From Tannockella sp964372125 (lineage in GTDB: Bacteria > Bacillota_I > Bacilli_A > Erysipelotrichales > Coprobacillaceae): DNA of 64,000 nt. Positions 50,004 to 59,386 of the stretch are shown one piece after another. Both the position numbers and the translations under genes were made by a program. The number at the start of each line of letters is the position of its first letter. Positions within the stretch are counted from its first letter, which is position 1. Location of the stretch: positions 34,654 to 98,653 of the forward strand of contig CAYJPL010000003.1 in the NCBI GenBank assembly GCA_964372125.1, in the 5' to 3' direction. The notes under the pieces are model-generated. The model did not search any database, had not been told where the DNA came from, and worked only from the letters and a program-made list of their open reading frames with translations.

Positions 50004-52148
50004 ATGGATTTAAAAGAATTATTAAACGAAAATCAATATGAAGCAGCAACGTATTTAGATAGCCATTTACGTATAATTGCAGGTGCTGGTTCTGGTAAAA
50101 CAAGGGTAGTAACATACCGTATTGCATACTTAATTGAAAAAGTAGGTGTTGATCCAAGAAAAATTCTTGCAATAACTTTTACAAATAAAGCTGCAAATGA
50201 AATGAAAGAACGTATTGAAGGGGTACTTGGTCCGTATGGTACTGGGTCACTAGTATGTACGATTCACTCGTTATGTGTACGTATCTTAAGACAACATATA
50301 CAAGTCATTGGTTATCCTAGTAGCTTTATAATTATGGATGATGAAGATCAAAAAGCACTATTAAAAAAAATATATAAAGAATTACAAATTGATACAAAGG
50401 CTATTTCATTAAAGAGCATGCTTCATACGATAAGTATTTATAAAATGTCACATATAACTCCAGAGCGTGCAATTGAATTAGCAGGAGCATTCCAGGGGGA
50501 GTTAAAAAAAGCAAAAGTATATCAAAAATATATTGAAGCTCAAGAAAATAAGTTCATGTTAGATTTTGATGATTTACTGTTAAAAACAGTTCATATTTTT
50601 GAAAATTACCAAGATGTTTTAGAAAAATGGCAACATCGTTTTCAATATATTCATGTAGATGAGTTTCAAGATGTTGGTGATATCGAATATCGACTTGTAA
50701 AGTTAATGTCAAAGCATACAATAACTTGTGTTGTTGGTGATCCAGATCAAACAATCTATAGCTTTCGAGGGGCAAATGTAAATTATATATTAGATTTTGA
50801 AAAAGATTATATAAATACAAAAACAATCATTTTAGATCGAAATTATCGTTCTACAAACAATATTTTATCAATTTCCAATTCGTTGATTCGAAAAAATACA
50901 AATAGATTAGAAAAAGAATTATATACAACACAACAAAATGGTAGCCAAGTAGTTCACTATACAGGGCTTAGTGATGTTGAAGAGGCACAATATATATGTG
51001 ATCGTATAAATGAAATTATTGAAAAAGTAGATGGTGTAAACTATCGTGATTTCTTGATTTTATACCGAGCTAATTACTTATCTCGTACAATTGAGCAGGC
51101 ATTGATAAAAAGTCAAATTGATTATCGTATTTTTGGTGGCCTTAAGTTCTTTAGTAGAAAAGAAATAAAGGATGCTTTATGCTACCTTAGATTAGTTGCC
51201 TTAGAAGATGATTTAGCTTTTGAAAGAGTAGTTAATACGCCTGCAAGAGGAATAGGTGCTAAGACATTAGAAAATATTAACTTAGTAGCACTTAACTATG
51301 GAATAAGCATGTATGATGCAATTAGCTTTCATAGTCATGAAATAAAATTTAGTTCGAAAACAAGAGCGATGCTTGCAAACTTGATACAGGCAATTGAAAA
51401 AGCAAAAAGGTCAAGTTTGCCAATGCATGAAATGTTTATGGAATTAATGGAGAATGTTGGCTATATGGATATGCTTAAAAATGATGTTGAGGATAACCGT
51501 ATTGATAATATTCGTGAGCTAGAAAATGCAATCCATCAATATAGTAGCCAAAATCCTGAAACAGCAACAATTGAAAACTATCTACAAGATATCGCTTTAT
51601 ATACTGATAATGATAAAATTGATGATGGACAATACGTTAGCTTGATGTCTATCCATATGGCAAAAGGGCTAGAGAGTGATTATGTGTTTGTTGTTGGTTT
51701 AAGTGAAGGAGTGTTTCCAAGTATGCGTGCTATGACAGAAGATGGCGATGTTGGACTTGAAGAGGAAAGAAGATTAGCTTATGTTGCTTTTACTCGTGCA
51801 AGAAAACAGCTGTTTTTAACAGATTGTCAAGGCCACAGCTTTATTACCGGTTCGCCTAAAATGTCAAGTCGTTTTCTTGATGAAATTGGAAAAGAGGGTG
51901 TTGAGCATTACGGAGCAAAGCCTAGGTTTAAAACAAGTGATTATGTACCATCAATTTCTAATGTAGACTTAATTGGTGATAATAAAATAGATGATTTTTC
52001 TATAGGTGATTTGATTATCCATGACATCTTTAAAAAAGGTGTTGTAGTAAAAATTCAGGGTGATACAATTGATATTGCATTTGAATTACCTCATGGAATA
52101 AAAACGCTGATGAAAAGCCATCAAGCAATAAAGAAACTAACATCCTAA
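50004..52148 (+). CDS. pcrA: ATP-dependent DNA helicase PcrA/UvrD
   Basis: Superfamily 1 3'-5' helicase for repair and replication, and removal of RecA or RNA polymerase roadblocks. The 714-residue protein has Q motif LNENQYEA, Walker A AGAGSGKTRV near residue 29, DEFQDVGDIEY near residue 220, GDPDQTIYSFRGA near residue 243, motif V/VI MSIHMAKGLE and VAFTRARKQL. A C-terminal Tudor-like tail (SIGDLIIHDIFKKGVV) ends it. SD GAGGTGAT. It precedes ligA as in Bacillus. Confidence 0.96.
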   Translation: MDLKELLNENQYEAATYLDSHLRIIAGAGSGKTRVVTYRIAYLIEKVGVDPRKILAITFTNKAANEMKERIEGVLGPYGTGSLVCTIHSLCVRILRQHIQVIGYPSSFIIMDDEDQKALLKKIYKELQIDTKAISLKSMLHTISIYKMSHITPERAIELAGAFQGELKKAKVYQKYIEAQENKFMLDFDDLLLKTVHIFENYQDVLEKWQHRFQYIHVDEFQDVGDIEYRLVKLMSKHTITCVVGDPDQTIYSFRGANVNYILDFEKDYINTKTIILDRNYRSTNNILSISNSLIRKNTNRLEKELYTTQQNGSQVVHYTGLSDVEEAQYICDRINEIIEKVDGVNYRDFLILYRANYLSRTIEQALIKSQIDYRIFGGLKFFSRKEIKDALCYLRLVALEDDLAFERVVNTPARGIGAKTLENINLVALNYGISMYDAISFHSHEIKFSSKTRAMLANLIQAIEKAKRSSLPMHEMFMELMENVGYMDMLKNDVEDNRIDNIRELENAIHQYSSQNPETATIENYLQDIALYTDNDKIDDGQYVSLMSIHMAKGLESDYVFVVGLSEGVFPSMRAMTEDGDVGLEEERRLAYVAFTRARKQLFLTDCQGHSFITGSPKMSSRFLDEIGKEGVEHYGAKPRFKTSDYVPSISNVDLIGDNKIDDFSIGDLIIHDIFKKGVVVKIQGDTIDIAFELPHGIKTLMKSHQAIKKLTS

Positions 52149-52178
52149 CACATAATGTGTTGGATGTTATTTCTTTTT
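52142..52178 (+). terminator. Weak terminator of pcrA
   Basis: Stem ATCC-AACACA/TGTGTT-GGAT with one bulged T and a TAA loop, followed after GTTA by a T-rich stretch. Confidence 0.5.
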
Positions 52179-52216
52179 GTATGTAAGATATTTTTGTTTA
52201 AAATAGTATATTATTT

Positions 52217-52225
52217 TGGTATAAT
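52217..52225 (+). promoter_or_regulatory. Extended -10 promoter of ligA-camS-gatCAB
   Basis: TGGTATAAT extended -10 element, 35 bases before the ligA start; the same element precedes pcrA. Confidence 0.55.
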
Positions 52226-52259
52226 ATCATAGAATATTTACGATTTGGAGGACCATAAA

Positions 52260-54269
52260 ATGGATGAATTAATAAGGTATCAAACGCTTATTGAAAAAAT
52301 AAAATATCACAGTGATCGTTACTATAATCAAGATGATCCAGAAATCAGTGATTATGACTACGACATGATGATGAATGAATTAAAGAAAATAGAAAAAGAA
52401 CATCCAGAACTTATAAATGATGATTCACCAACAAAAATAGTTGGTGGTAGTCCAAAACGTGAAGCCGGTGTACTTGTAAAACATAATGTGCCAATGTTGT
52501 CTTTACAAGACGTATTTAGTTATGAAGAAGTAGAAACATTTTGCAGTGAAATGAAGGAAAAACTTGTAAATCCAAAATTCATTGTTGAAGTAAAAGTAGA
52601 TGGTCTATCTGTTGGTCTACGTTATCGAGATAGTGTATTAGAATTAGCTTTGACACGTGGTGATGGTATTTTACAAGGAGAAGATGTTACAGCAAATGCA
52701 AAAGTAATAAAGGACGTTGCCCGTAAACTAAAACAACCAGTAGAATATTTAGAAGTACGCGGTGAAGTTTATATGTCAAATGCATCATTTGAAAAGGTAA
52801 ATGAACGTCAGGAGATATTAGGTAAAAAACGCTTCGCAAATCCTAGAAATTGTGCAGCCGGAACACTTCGTCAACTAGATAGTAGAGTTACAAAAGAACG
52901 TGAACTCTCAATGACAATTTTTAATATTCAAGAAGTTGTTGGAAAAGAAATTAATAGTCATAGTGAGGGATATGCTTGGTTAAAAGAGCTTGGTATTAAA
53001 GTGATTGAAAACTATCGTATTTGTGTTAATGCTAGTGAAGTTATTGATGCTATTGAGTGGATTGCAAGTCAAAGAGAGAACCTTGGGTTTGATATTGATG
53101 GGGCAGTTATTAAGATTGATGACTTTAGTCAAAGAGAAATTTTGGGTGCTACATCAAAGGCTCCTAAGTGGGCAGTTGCATATAAATATCCACCTGAAGA
53201 AAAAGAAACAATATTAAAAGAAATAGAACTTTCTGTTGGACGTACTGGAAGAATTACACCAACTGCAATATTTGAGCCTATTCGTTTATGTGGAACAACG
53301 GTTTCAAGAGCAACATTACACAACCAAGATTTTATTGATGATTTAGATATTCGTATTGGTGATACAATTGTTGTATATAAATCAGGTGAAATCATTCCAA
53401 AAGTTAAACAAGTAGTATTGAGTAAAAGAAAAGAAAATAGTGTTGCTTATAAAATCCCATTAGTATGTCCGGTATGTAATCATCCAGCTTCTCGACAAGG
53501 TGATGATGCAGATATCAAATGTACTAACGATCATTGTTCTTCAAAGCGTATTCGTAATCTAGTAAATTTTGTATCAAGAGATGCAATGGATATAAAAGGA
53601 TTTGGAATTGCTTATGTAGAGGCACTTGTTAACAGTGGGTATATTAAAGAAGTAAGTGATATATATACTTTAAAAAAACATCGTCAACAATTGCTTGATA
53701 AAAGAATTATAGGTCTTGTAAAATCAACAGATAATTTATTAAATGCGATTGAAGAATCAAAGAAAAATGATGGTACTAAGTTACTTACAAGTCTTGGTAT
53801 TTCAAATATTGGAAAAACCGCAGCTAAAAACTTATTAAAGCACTTTGGATCAATTGTACATATTATGGATGCAAGTGTTGAACAATTAATAGAAGTTCAA
53901 GATATTGGTGCAACTAGTGCAAATGCAATTTATGATTATTTCCATGATATACAAAATCGTGAAATAATAAGCGCACTTGTTGATAGTGGTTTACGCTTAG
54001 ATGTAGAACAAGTAACAATGGATAGTCAAGTGTTCATGGATAAAGTATTTGTTGTAACAGGTACATTGCCAACATTATCAAGAAAAGAGGCTGCTACATT
54101 AATTGAAAATAATGGTGGAAAAGTATCAGGTTCAGTATCAAAGAAAACAGATTATTTACTTGCTGGTGAAAATGCTGGAAGTAAACTTACAAAAGCTACT
54201 ACGTTAGGTGTAGAGGTAATAAATGAAGAACAATTGATGAGTATCATTAATGATGGAGGAGTACTATGA
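52260..54269 (+). CDS. ligA: NAD+-dependent DNA ligase
   Basis: Seals nicks during replication and repair. The 669-residue protein has the Ia domain, the adenylated lysine in VEVKVDGLSVGLRY near residue 112, RGDGILQGEDVT, the zinc-finger cysteines CPVCNHP and CTNDHC near residues 405-430, a helix-hairpin-helix region and a C-terminal BRCT domain (VFVVTGTLPTLSRKEA). The ATG at 52260 has SD TTGGAGG; an in-frame ATG at 52245 overlaps the SD. It overlaps camS by 4 bases. Confidence 0.97.
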   Translation: MDELIRYQTLIEKIKYHSDRYYNQDDPEISDYDYDMMMNELKKIEKEHPELINDDSPTKIVGGSPKREAGVLVKHNVPMLSLQDVFSYEEVETFCSEMKEKLVNPKFIVEVKVDGLSVGLRYRDSVLELALTRGDGILQGEDVTANAKVIKDVARKLKQPVEYLEVRGEVYMSNASFEKVNERQEILGKKRFANPRNCAAGTLRQLDSRVTKERELSMTIFNIQEVVGKEINSHSEGYAWLKELGIKVIENYRICVNASEVIDAIEWIASQRENLGFDIDGAVIKIDDFSQREILGATSKAPKWAVAYKYPPEEKETILKEIELSVGRTGRITPTAIFEPIRLCGTTVSRATLHNQDFIDDLDIRIGDTIVVYKSGEIIPKVKQVVLSKRKENSVAYKIPLVCPVCNHPASRQGDDADIKCTNDHCSSKRIRNLVNFVSRDAMDIKGFGIAYVEALVNSGYIKEVSDIYTLKKHRQQLLDKRIIGLVKSTDNLLNAIEESKKNDGTKLLTSLGISNIGKTAAKNLLKHFGSIVHIMDASVEQLIEVQDIGATSANAIYDYFHDIQNREIISALVDSGLRLDVEQVTMDSQVFMDKVFVVTGTLPTLSRKEAATLIENNGGKVSGSVSKKTDYLLAGENAGSKLTKATTLGVEVINEEQLMSIINDGGVL

Positions 54270-55354
54270 AGAAAGTAACAATATTATTAGTAGCAGTTTT
54301 ATTACTTACTGGTTGTAGTACAAAACAAACAGGTGAAATTATTGAGTCTGAAGTATCAAGCAGTGAAAGTTTAGGTAATAACTATTATCCGATTGTTCAG
54401 TTTGAACCAAATACAGGACGAAATGAATATTATAATAACTTTAATTTATCAAATGATTTTCAAACAATATCAAGAGAACTTGAAATTATGTCAACAAGTT
54501 ACTTTTCAACAGATAAGTATTATATGTCTGATGGACAAGAACTATCATATGGTGATATTAATGATGACTTGCTTTTATGGAGGACAGAAGAGTTACCATA
54601 CGCTTTGCAACCTGAAAAAGATGAAGAAATTGGTGGAGAAACAAGCGTAATTATGACTAGTTCAGTATACGAACTTGATTTTTATCAAAAAGATGGTGAT
54701 ACATATAACTTATCGGGAGCATCATTTGCGATTGTAATTGATCCACTAACCAAAACAGAGAGTGGTGAACTTGTATCTATTAAAGATAAACTAAGTGATC
54801 AATATATTGAAGAGTTTTCTAAGTACGCAATAGAAACACTATATAAATATATTCAAGAAGATGAACGCTATGAATCACTAAAAGGTGTACCAATATTAAC
54901 TGCGGTATATTATGCAACAGATCCAGATGTATCTAAAAATAGTGGAAGTTATATCTATAAGGCATATCATAATGGTGGTGTTGGTGAGGTTACTGCTGTG
55001 GATTACCAACAAGTAATCTTTACAAGTAGTGATGCTGAAGTAGCAGATCCAATCACTTCCAGTGAATTTTTACAGTTTAAAAATGCATTGAAATCAGATG
55101 CGGTTGAAGCCGTAGGTGCAGTAGGGTATGGAAGATATAATGATGGTGATTTATCATCATTAGAAATAAAGATAACTGCAAATGTTAAAACATATGTGGA
55201 ATTAGAGTATATTGTATCAATTGCTACTAGTGAGGTAGATAGTCGTTTTACAACACCCGTACCTATTACTGTTACAATTTATTCACAAGATAAATTAGAA
55301 GCAGTTATTATAAAACAACAAGGGCAAAATGCAATAAGCCAAATGTTATATTAA
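54266..55354 (+). CDS. camS: CamS-family sex-pheromone lipoprotein
   Basis: A 362-residue lipoprotein of the CamS family; in enterococci and staphylococci the signal peptide of such proteins is processed to a pheromone-like peptide. The signal MKKVTILLVAVLLLTGC has a clear lipobox at Cys17. The body has YYPIVQFEPNTGRN and the acidic, repeat-like domains usual for CamS. It lies between ligA and gatC, the same slot as in Bacillus (yerH). Whether a pheromone is made here is not known. Confidence 0.9.
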   Translation: MKKVTILLVAVLLLTGCSTKQTGEIIESEVSSSESLGNNYYPIVQFEPNTGRNEYYNNFNLSNDFQTISRELEIMSTSYFSTDKYYMSDGQELSYGDINDDLLLWRTEELPYALQPEKDEEIGGETSVIMTSSVYELDFYQKDGDTYNLSGASFAIVIDPLTKTESGELVSIKDKLSDQYIEEFSKYAIETLYKYIQEDERYESLKGVPILTAVYYATDPDVSKNSGSYIYKAYHNGGVGEVTAVDYQQVIFTSSDAEVADPITSSEFLQFKNALKSDAVEAVGAVGYGRYNDGDLSSLEIKITANVKTYVELEYIVSIATSEVDSRFTTPVPITVTIYSQDKLEAVIIKQQGQNAISQMLY

Positions 55355-55363
55355 GGAGAATAT

Positions 55364-55654
55364 ATGAATAAAGAAGAAAAATTGTTAGAGGAACTAGCAT
55401 TAAAAACAATGTTTCGTATTTCAAAAGAAGAAATGCCTGGCTTTGTAGATGAATATCATGTTTTTATGAAGCATGTTGAAGTACTAGAAAAAATAGATAC
55501 AACAGGTGTAGAGCCACTAGCCTATCCCTATGAAATAGAGACATCTTTTCTACGTGAAGATGAAGGAAACTGTGTTATCGAAATCGAAGATGTATTAAAA
55601 AATGTAAAGTCAAAATCACAAAATCAAGTTAAAGTACCAAAGGTGGTGGGATAA
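55364..55654 (+). CDS. gatC: Asp-tRNA(Asn)/Glu-tRNA(Gln) amidotransferase subunit C
   Basis: Small structural subunit (96 residues) that holds GatA and GatB together. The N-terminal helices KLLEELALKTMFRISKEE and the C-terminal VEPLAYPYEIE with LREDE are typical. SD AAGGAGAA precedes the ATG. The stop overlaps the gatA start as TAATG. Confidence 0.93.
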   Translation: MNKEEKLLEELALKTMFRISKEEMPGFVDEYHVFMKHVEVLEKIDTTGVEPLAYPYEIETSFLREDEGNCVIEIEDVLKNVKSKSQNQVKVPKVVG

Positions 55655-57102
55655 TGGAAGCAAAAACAATTGTTGAATTACATCAAGAAATAAAAAATAA
55701 TACACTTGATATCGAAGCATATTATAAATATGTTTTTAATGAATTAGAAGTACAACAAAAACGAATTAATGCTCTTACAATGATTTGTGAATCAAAAGCA
55801 TATCAAGATATTAAAAATGTTGTTAATAAAGATAATATGCTTGCATATATTCCAGCAGTATTCAAAGACAACTATAATACAAAAGGGCTTTATACAACGG
55901 CTTCGAGTCGTATGCTAGAAGATTACATTCCAGTATACGATGCAACTGTAGTTGAAAAATTACACGATGCTGGGACTTGTCTTGTCGCAAAAGCTAGTTT
56001 GGATGAACTAGCAATGGGTGGAACAAATAAAAGTGCTCTGACTGGTGCAGTATTAAACCCATATGATACAACAAGAATTAGTGGTGGTTCATCTGGTGGT
56101 TCAGCTGCTATTGTAGCAAGTGGAGCTGTTCCTTATGCCCTAGGAAGTGATACTGGAGATTCCATTCGCAAACCTGCAGGATATTGTGGGGTAGTTGGAT
56201 TTAAGCCTACATGGGGAAGAATTTCAAGATTTGGAGTTATTCCATATGCATCGAGTTTAGACACTGTTGGAGCGTTTACTAGAACAGTAAGTGATATGGC
56301 GATTGTTATTGAAGCAATGGCAGGTAGAGACGACCGTGACATGACATCAAGTCATAAAGATGTGCCTAATTACTTTGAATCATTAAATAAAGATATTTCA
56401 TCATTAAAGATTGGTGTTTTACAATCAGTAGTAAATGAGTTAAACAATGAAACAATTAAAGATAACTTTAATCATGTAGTTGATACATGTAAAAAATTAG
56501 GTGCAACTTGTACAAATATCGAAATGGACAATACATTATTAAAAGCACTAGTGCCAACATACAAAATTATCGCTAATAGTGAAGCTACAAGTAATCATTC
56601 ATGTTTAGATGGAATTAAGTATGGTTTACATGAAAATGGTGCATCTACTGATGAAATAATGATTGAATCACGTACTAAAGGATTTGGAAAAGCAATACGT
56701 CAACGTTTTGTATTAGGAAATCTTGCACTTGCAACAGAGAATCAAGAAAAAATGTTTAGACAAGCTCAAAAGGTACGTCGTTTAATTGTAGATGAGCTAC
56801 AAAAATTATATGAAGAATATGATATCATTTTAACACCTAATGCAGGTAGTGTAGCTCCTAAATTAGATGATGCTAGCGATAATCGTACATCAAGTGAATA
56901 TTTGATTTTAGAAAATCATTTATTACTTGGTAACTTTGCGGGACTTCCAAGTCTTACAATTCCATCAGGATTCGTAGATCATATGCCAATTGCAGTTAAT
57001 ATTATGGGAAGACTTTTTGAAGAACAAACAGTATTAAATGTAGGATATGCATTAGAACAAGAATTTGGGTTGGAAAACCAATATAATAGGGAGGGTGTAT
57101 AA
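55654..57102 (+). CDS. gatA: Asp-tRNA(Asn)/Glu-tRNA(Gln) amidotransferase subunit A
   Basis: Glutaminase subunit that releases ammonia for transamidation of misacylated tRNA. The 482-residue protein is an amidase-signature enzyme. The catalytic lysine is in VFKDNYNTKG near residue 70, the cis-serine in GGSSGGSAA near residue 148 and the nucleophile serine in GSDTGDSIRKPA near residue 172. The usual form of the last motif is TGGSIRQPA, so Gly before Ser is Asp here and Gln is Lys. TAATG overlaps couple it to both neighbours. Confidence 0.95.
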   Translation: MEAKTIVELHQEIKNNTLDIEAYYKYVFNELEVQQKRINALTMICESKAYQDIKNVVNKDNMLAYIPAVFKDNYNTKGLYTTASSRMLEDYIPVYDATVVEKLHDAGTCLVAKASLDELAMGGTNKSALTGAVLNPYDTTRISGGSSGGSAAIVASGAVPYALGSDTGDSIRKPAGYCGVVGFKPTWGRISRFGVIPYASSLDTVGAFTRTVSDMAIVIEAMAGRDDRDMTSSHKDVPNYFESLNKDISSLKIGVLQSVVNELNNETIKDNFNHVVDTCKKLGATCTNIEMDNTLLKALVPTYKIIANSEATSNHSCLDGIKYGLHENGASTDEIMIESRTKGFGKAIRQRFVLGNLALATENQEKMFRQAQKVRRLIVDELQKLYEEYDIILTPNAGSVAPKLDDASDNRTSSEYLILENHLLLGNFAGLPSLTIPSGFVDHMPIAVNIMGRLFEEQTVLNVGYALEQEFGLENQYNREGV

Positions 57103-58535
57103 TGAACTTTGAAATCGTTATTGGGCTTGAAGTCCACTGTGAATTAAAAACAAAATCAAAGATGTTTTCAGGAGCACCTGTAACATTTGGTATGGCACCC
57201 AATACCAATGTAAATATGATTGACATGGGAATGACAGGGACAATGCCATCATTAAATAAGGCAGGGGTAGAATATGCTCTTCGTGTATGCCATGCATTAC
57301 ATATGGATATTGATGAGTTAGTTCGTTTTGATCGAAAAAATTATTATTATGCTGATTTACCAAAAGGTTTCCAAATCACACAAGATCGTTTTCCAATTGG
57401 TAGAAATGGTACACTTCAAATTGACGTAGATGGCAACATGCAAGATATTGAAATTGAGAGATTGCATATGGAAGAAGACACTGCTAAACAGTTACATTTT
57501 GATGATCATTCATTATTAGATTATAATCGTGCGGGAATTCCGTTAATCGAAATCGTTACAAAACCAACAATTCGCTCAGGAAAAGCTGCAGCAGCATATT
57601 TAGAAAAGCTTAGACAAATTTTCTTATTTACAGATGTAAGTGATGCAAAAATGGAAGAAGGTTCAATGCGTTGTGATGTTAATATCTCTTTACGTCCTTA
57701 TGGAAGTGAAAGATTTGGTACACGTACAGAAATTAAAAACTTAAACTCGATTTCAAATGTACAAAAAGCAATTGAATACGAAGCAGCTAGACAAGAAAAA
57801 GAATTATTACTTGGAAATCAAATTGTACAAGCAACAATGCGTTATGATGAAGATAAAAAACAAACTGTTATCATGCGTAAAAAAGGCGATGCAGTTGATT
57901 ACAAATATTACCCTGAACCAAATATTTTACCAGTACGTTTAAATCATAATTGGGTAGAAACAGTAAAGAACAATTTACCAGAAATGCCAGAAAAACGTGT
58001 AGCGCGTTATACTAATGAGTATAAGCTACCATTAGTTGATGCAAACATATTAGTACAGTCAAAAGAAATTTCTGATTTTTTTGAAGCAACTGTAGAATAC
58101 AGTAATGAATATAAAAATATTTCAAACTGGATTCTAGGTGAAATTCAAGCATATTTAAATAAAAACAATAAAGTAATTAGTGAAACTCTAATTACTCCTG
58201 AGTATCTAGCAAAAATGATTTCACTTATTAGTGAAGGAACAATTTCTAGTAAACAAGCAAAAGTAGTATTTGAAGTTTTAATGAATGAAGGAAAAGATCC
58301 AGAAGTAATTATTGAAGAAAAAAATATGAAACAAATTTCTGCACCTGAACAATTAACGCCAATCATCAATGAAATCTTAGATAACAATGAACAATCTGTT
58401 GAAGATTATCGTGGTGGTAAAGATCGTGCAGTGGGATTCATTGTAGGTCAAGTAATGAAAAAAACGGGTGGACAAGCAAATCCGGGAGTTACAAATAAGT
58501 TAGTTGTAGAGCTATTAAAGCAAAGAATTGCTTAA
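57102..58535 (+). CDS. gatB: Asp-tRNA(Asn)/Glu-tRNA(Gln) amidotransferase subunit B
   Basis: Kinase and transamidase subunit of the complex, 477 residues, the normal length. Motifs VIGLEVHCELKTKSKMFS near residue 5, RKNYYYADLPKGFQI near residue 76, the DYNRAGIPLIEIV and MRCDVNISLRP segments and a C-terminal YqeY-like tRNA-binding domain are present. Together with GatA and GatC it supplies Gln- and/or Asn-tRNA where the direct synthetase is missing. Confidence 0.96.
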   Translation: MNFEIVIGLEVHCELKTKSKMFSGAPVTFGMAPNTNVNMIDMGMTGTMPSLNKAGVEYALRVCHALHMDIDELVRFDRKNYYYADLPKGFQITQDRFPIGRNGTLQIDVDGNMQDIEIERLHMEEDTAKQLHFDDHSLLDYNRAGIPLIEIVTKPTIRSGKAAAAYLEKLRQIFLFTDVSDAKMEEGSMRCDVNISLRPYGSERFGTRTEIKNLNSISNVQKAIEYEAARQEKELLLGNQIVQATMRYDEDKKQTVIMRKKGDAVDYKYYPEPNILPVRLNHNWVETVKNNLPEMPEKRVARYTNEYKLPLVDANILVQSKEISDFFEATVEYSNEYKNISNWILGEIQAYLNKNNKVISETLITPEYLAKMISLISEGTISSKQAKVVFEVLMNEGKDPEVIIEEKNMKQISAPEQLTPIINEILDNNEQSVEDYRGGKDRAVGFIVGQVMKKTGGQANPGVTNKLVVELLKQRIA

Positions 58536-58575
58536 TATCAGTATTTTTGTTACAATATCTAGTAGAGGTGATAAT

Positions 58576-59349
58576 ATGACAAATAAAAAATCATTTTCAT
58601 TTGATGATGATACATTAGAAATAGATGTAAATGAGGTAGAAGATACACTAGATTCAACAAAGGAAGTAAATGAAAGCACTGCTGTAGTTGAAGAAGAAAT
58701 CGAAACTGTTATTGAAACAGAACCTGTAATAAATGAGGAAGTAGAACCAATGAAAGAAAACACACAAAAAAAGAAGTTTAAATATAAACCAAGATTATGG
58801 CACTTTGTATTACTAGCATTTGTAATTGGTGTTGGTGGTTTTATGACATGGGTGTATATAGTAAGCTCACATGATGGTCCAATTTATGGTGATCGTTGTG
58901 CTTCAGCAATCGCTATAGATCAAGCAAGTATTGATAGTACTGTAGCTACAATCAAAGAAAATGAAGCAGTACAAGATGTTATCATTGAGGTCGAATGTAA
59001 TACAATTAAATTTACAATGACATTTGTTGATGATACATCTAGTAAAGATGGACAAACCATCGCCAAAGATGCACTTTTAACATTAGATGATACAATCGGT
59101 AATGAAAAAGTAGAAGATTCAAAATACAGTAATTTATTTACATATACTGAAGAAAACAATCAGTATGATGTATCATTTGTGTTACGTTCTAACGGAGATA
59201 GTGATTATCCTATCTTTGGACAAAAACATCCAACATCTGAGTCAATTGCTTTTACAGGGTCAAATCCTGCAGATCAAGATACAACAGATGCAATCAATGC
59301 AAGCATTGAAGAAGAAAATGCAGCAGAACAAGAAACAACAGAAGAATAA
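58576..59349 (+). CDS. Single-pass membrane protein with acidic N-terminus, unknown function
   Basis: I do not recognise the family. The 257-residue protein has an acidic N-terminal 65 residues rich in Asp, Glu and Thr, a basic patch (KKKFKYKPR) and one membrane helix near residues 74-98. An extracellular domain of about 130 residues follows, with regular beta-like pattern and a Glu/Asn-rich tail. It occupies the gap between gatB and rlmCD. I use the ATG at 58576 with SD AGAGGTG; the in-frame ATG at 58528 overlaps gatB. Its layout recalls the tail-anchored gene at the window start, without visible homology. Confidence 0.75.
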   Translation: MTNKKSFSFDDDTLEIDVNEVEDTLDSTKEVNESTAVVEEEIETVIETEPVINEEVEPMKENTQKKKFKYKPRLWHFVLLAFVIGVGGFMTWVYIVSSHDGPIYGDRCASAIAIDQASIDSTVATIKENEAVQDVIIEVECNTIKFTMTFVDDTSSKDGQTIAKDALLTLDDTIGNEKVEDSKYSNLFTYTEENNQYDVSFVLRSNGDSDYPIFGQKHPTSESIAFTGSNPADQDTTDAINASIEEENAAEQETTEE

Positions 59350-59372
59350 AAACGAGCTTTGCTCGTTTTTTT
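59349..59372 (+). terminator. Terminator before rlmCD
   Basis: Stem AAACGAGC/GCTCGTTT with a TTT loop and a T run, seated at the stop codon. Confidence 0.85.
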
Positions 59373-59386
59373 AAGGAAAAAGAAAA

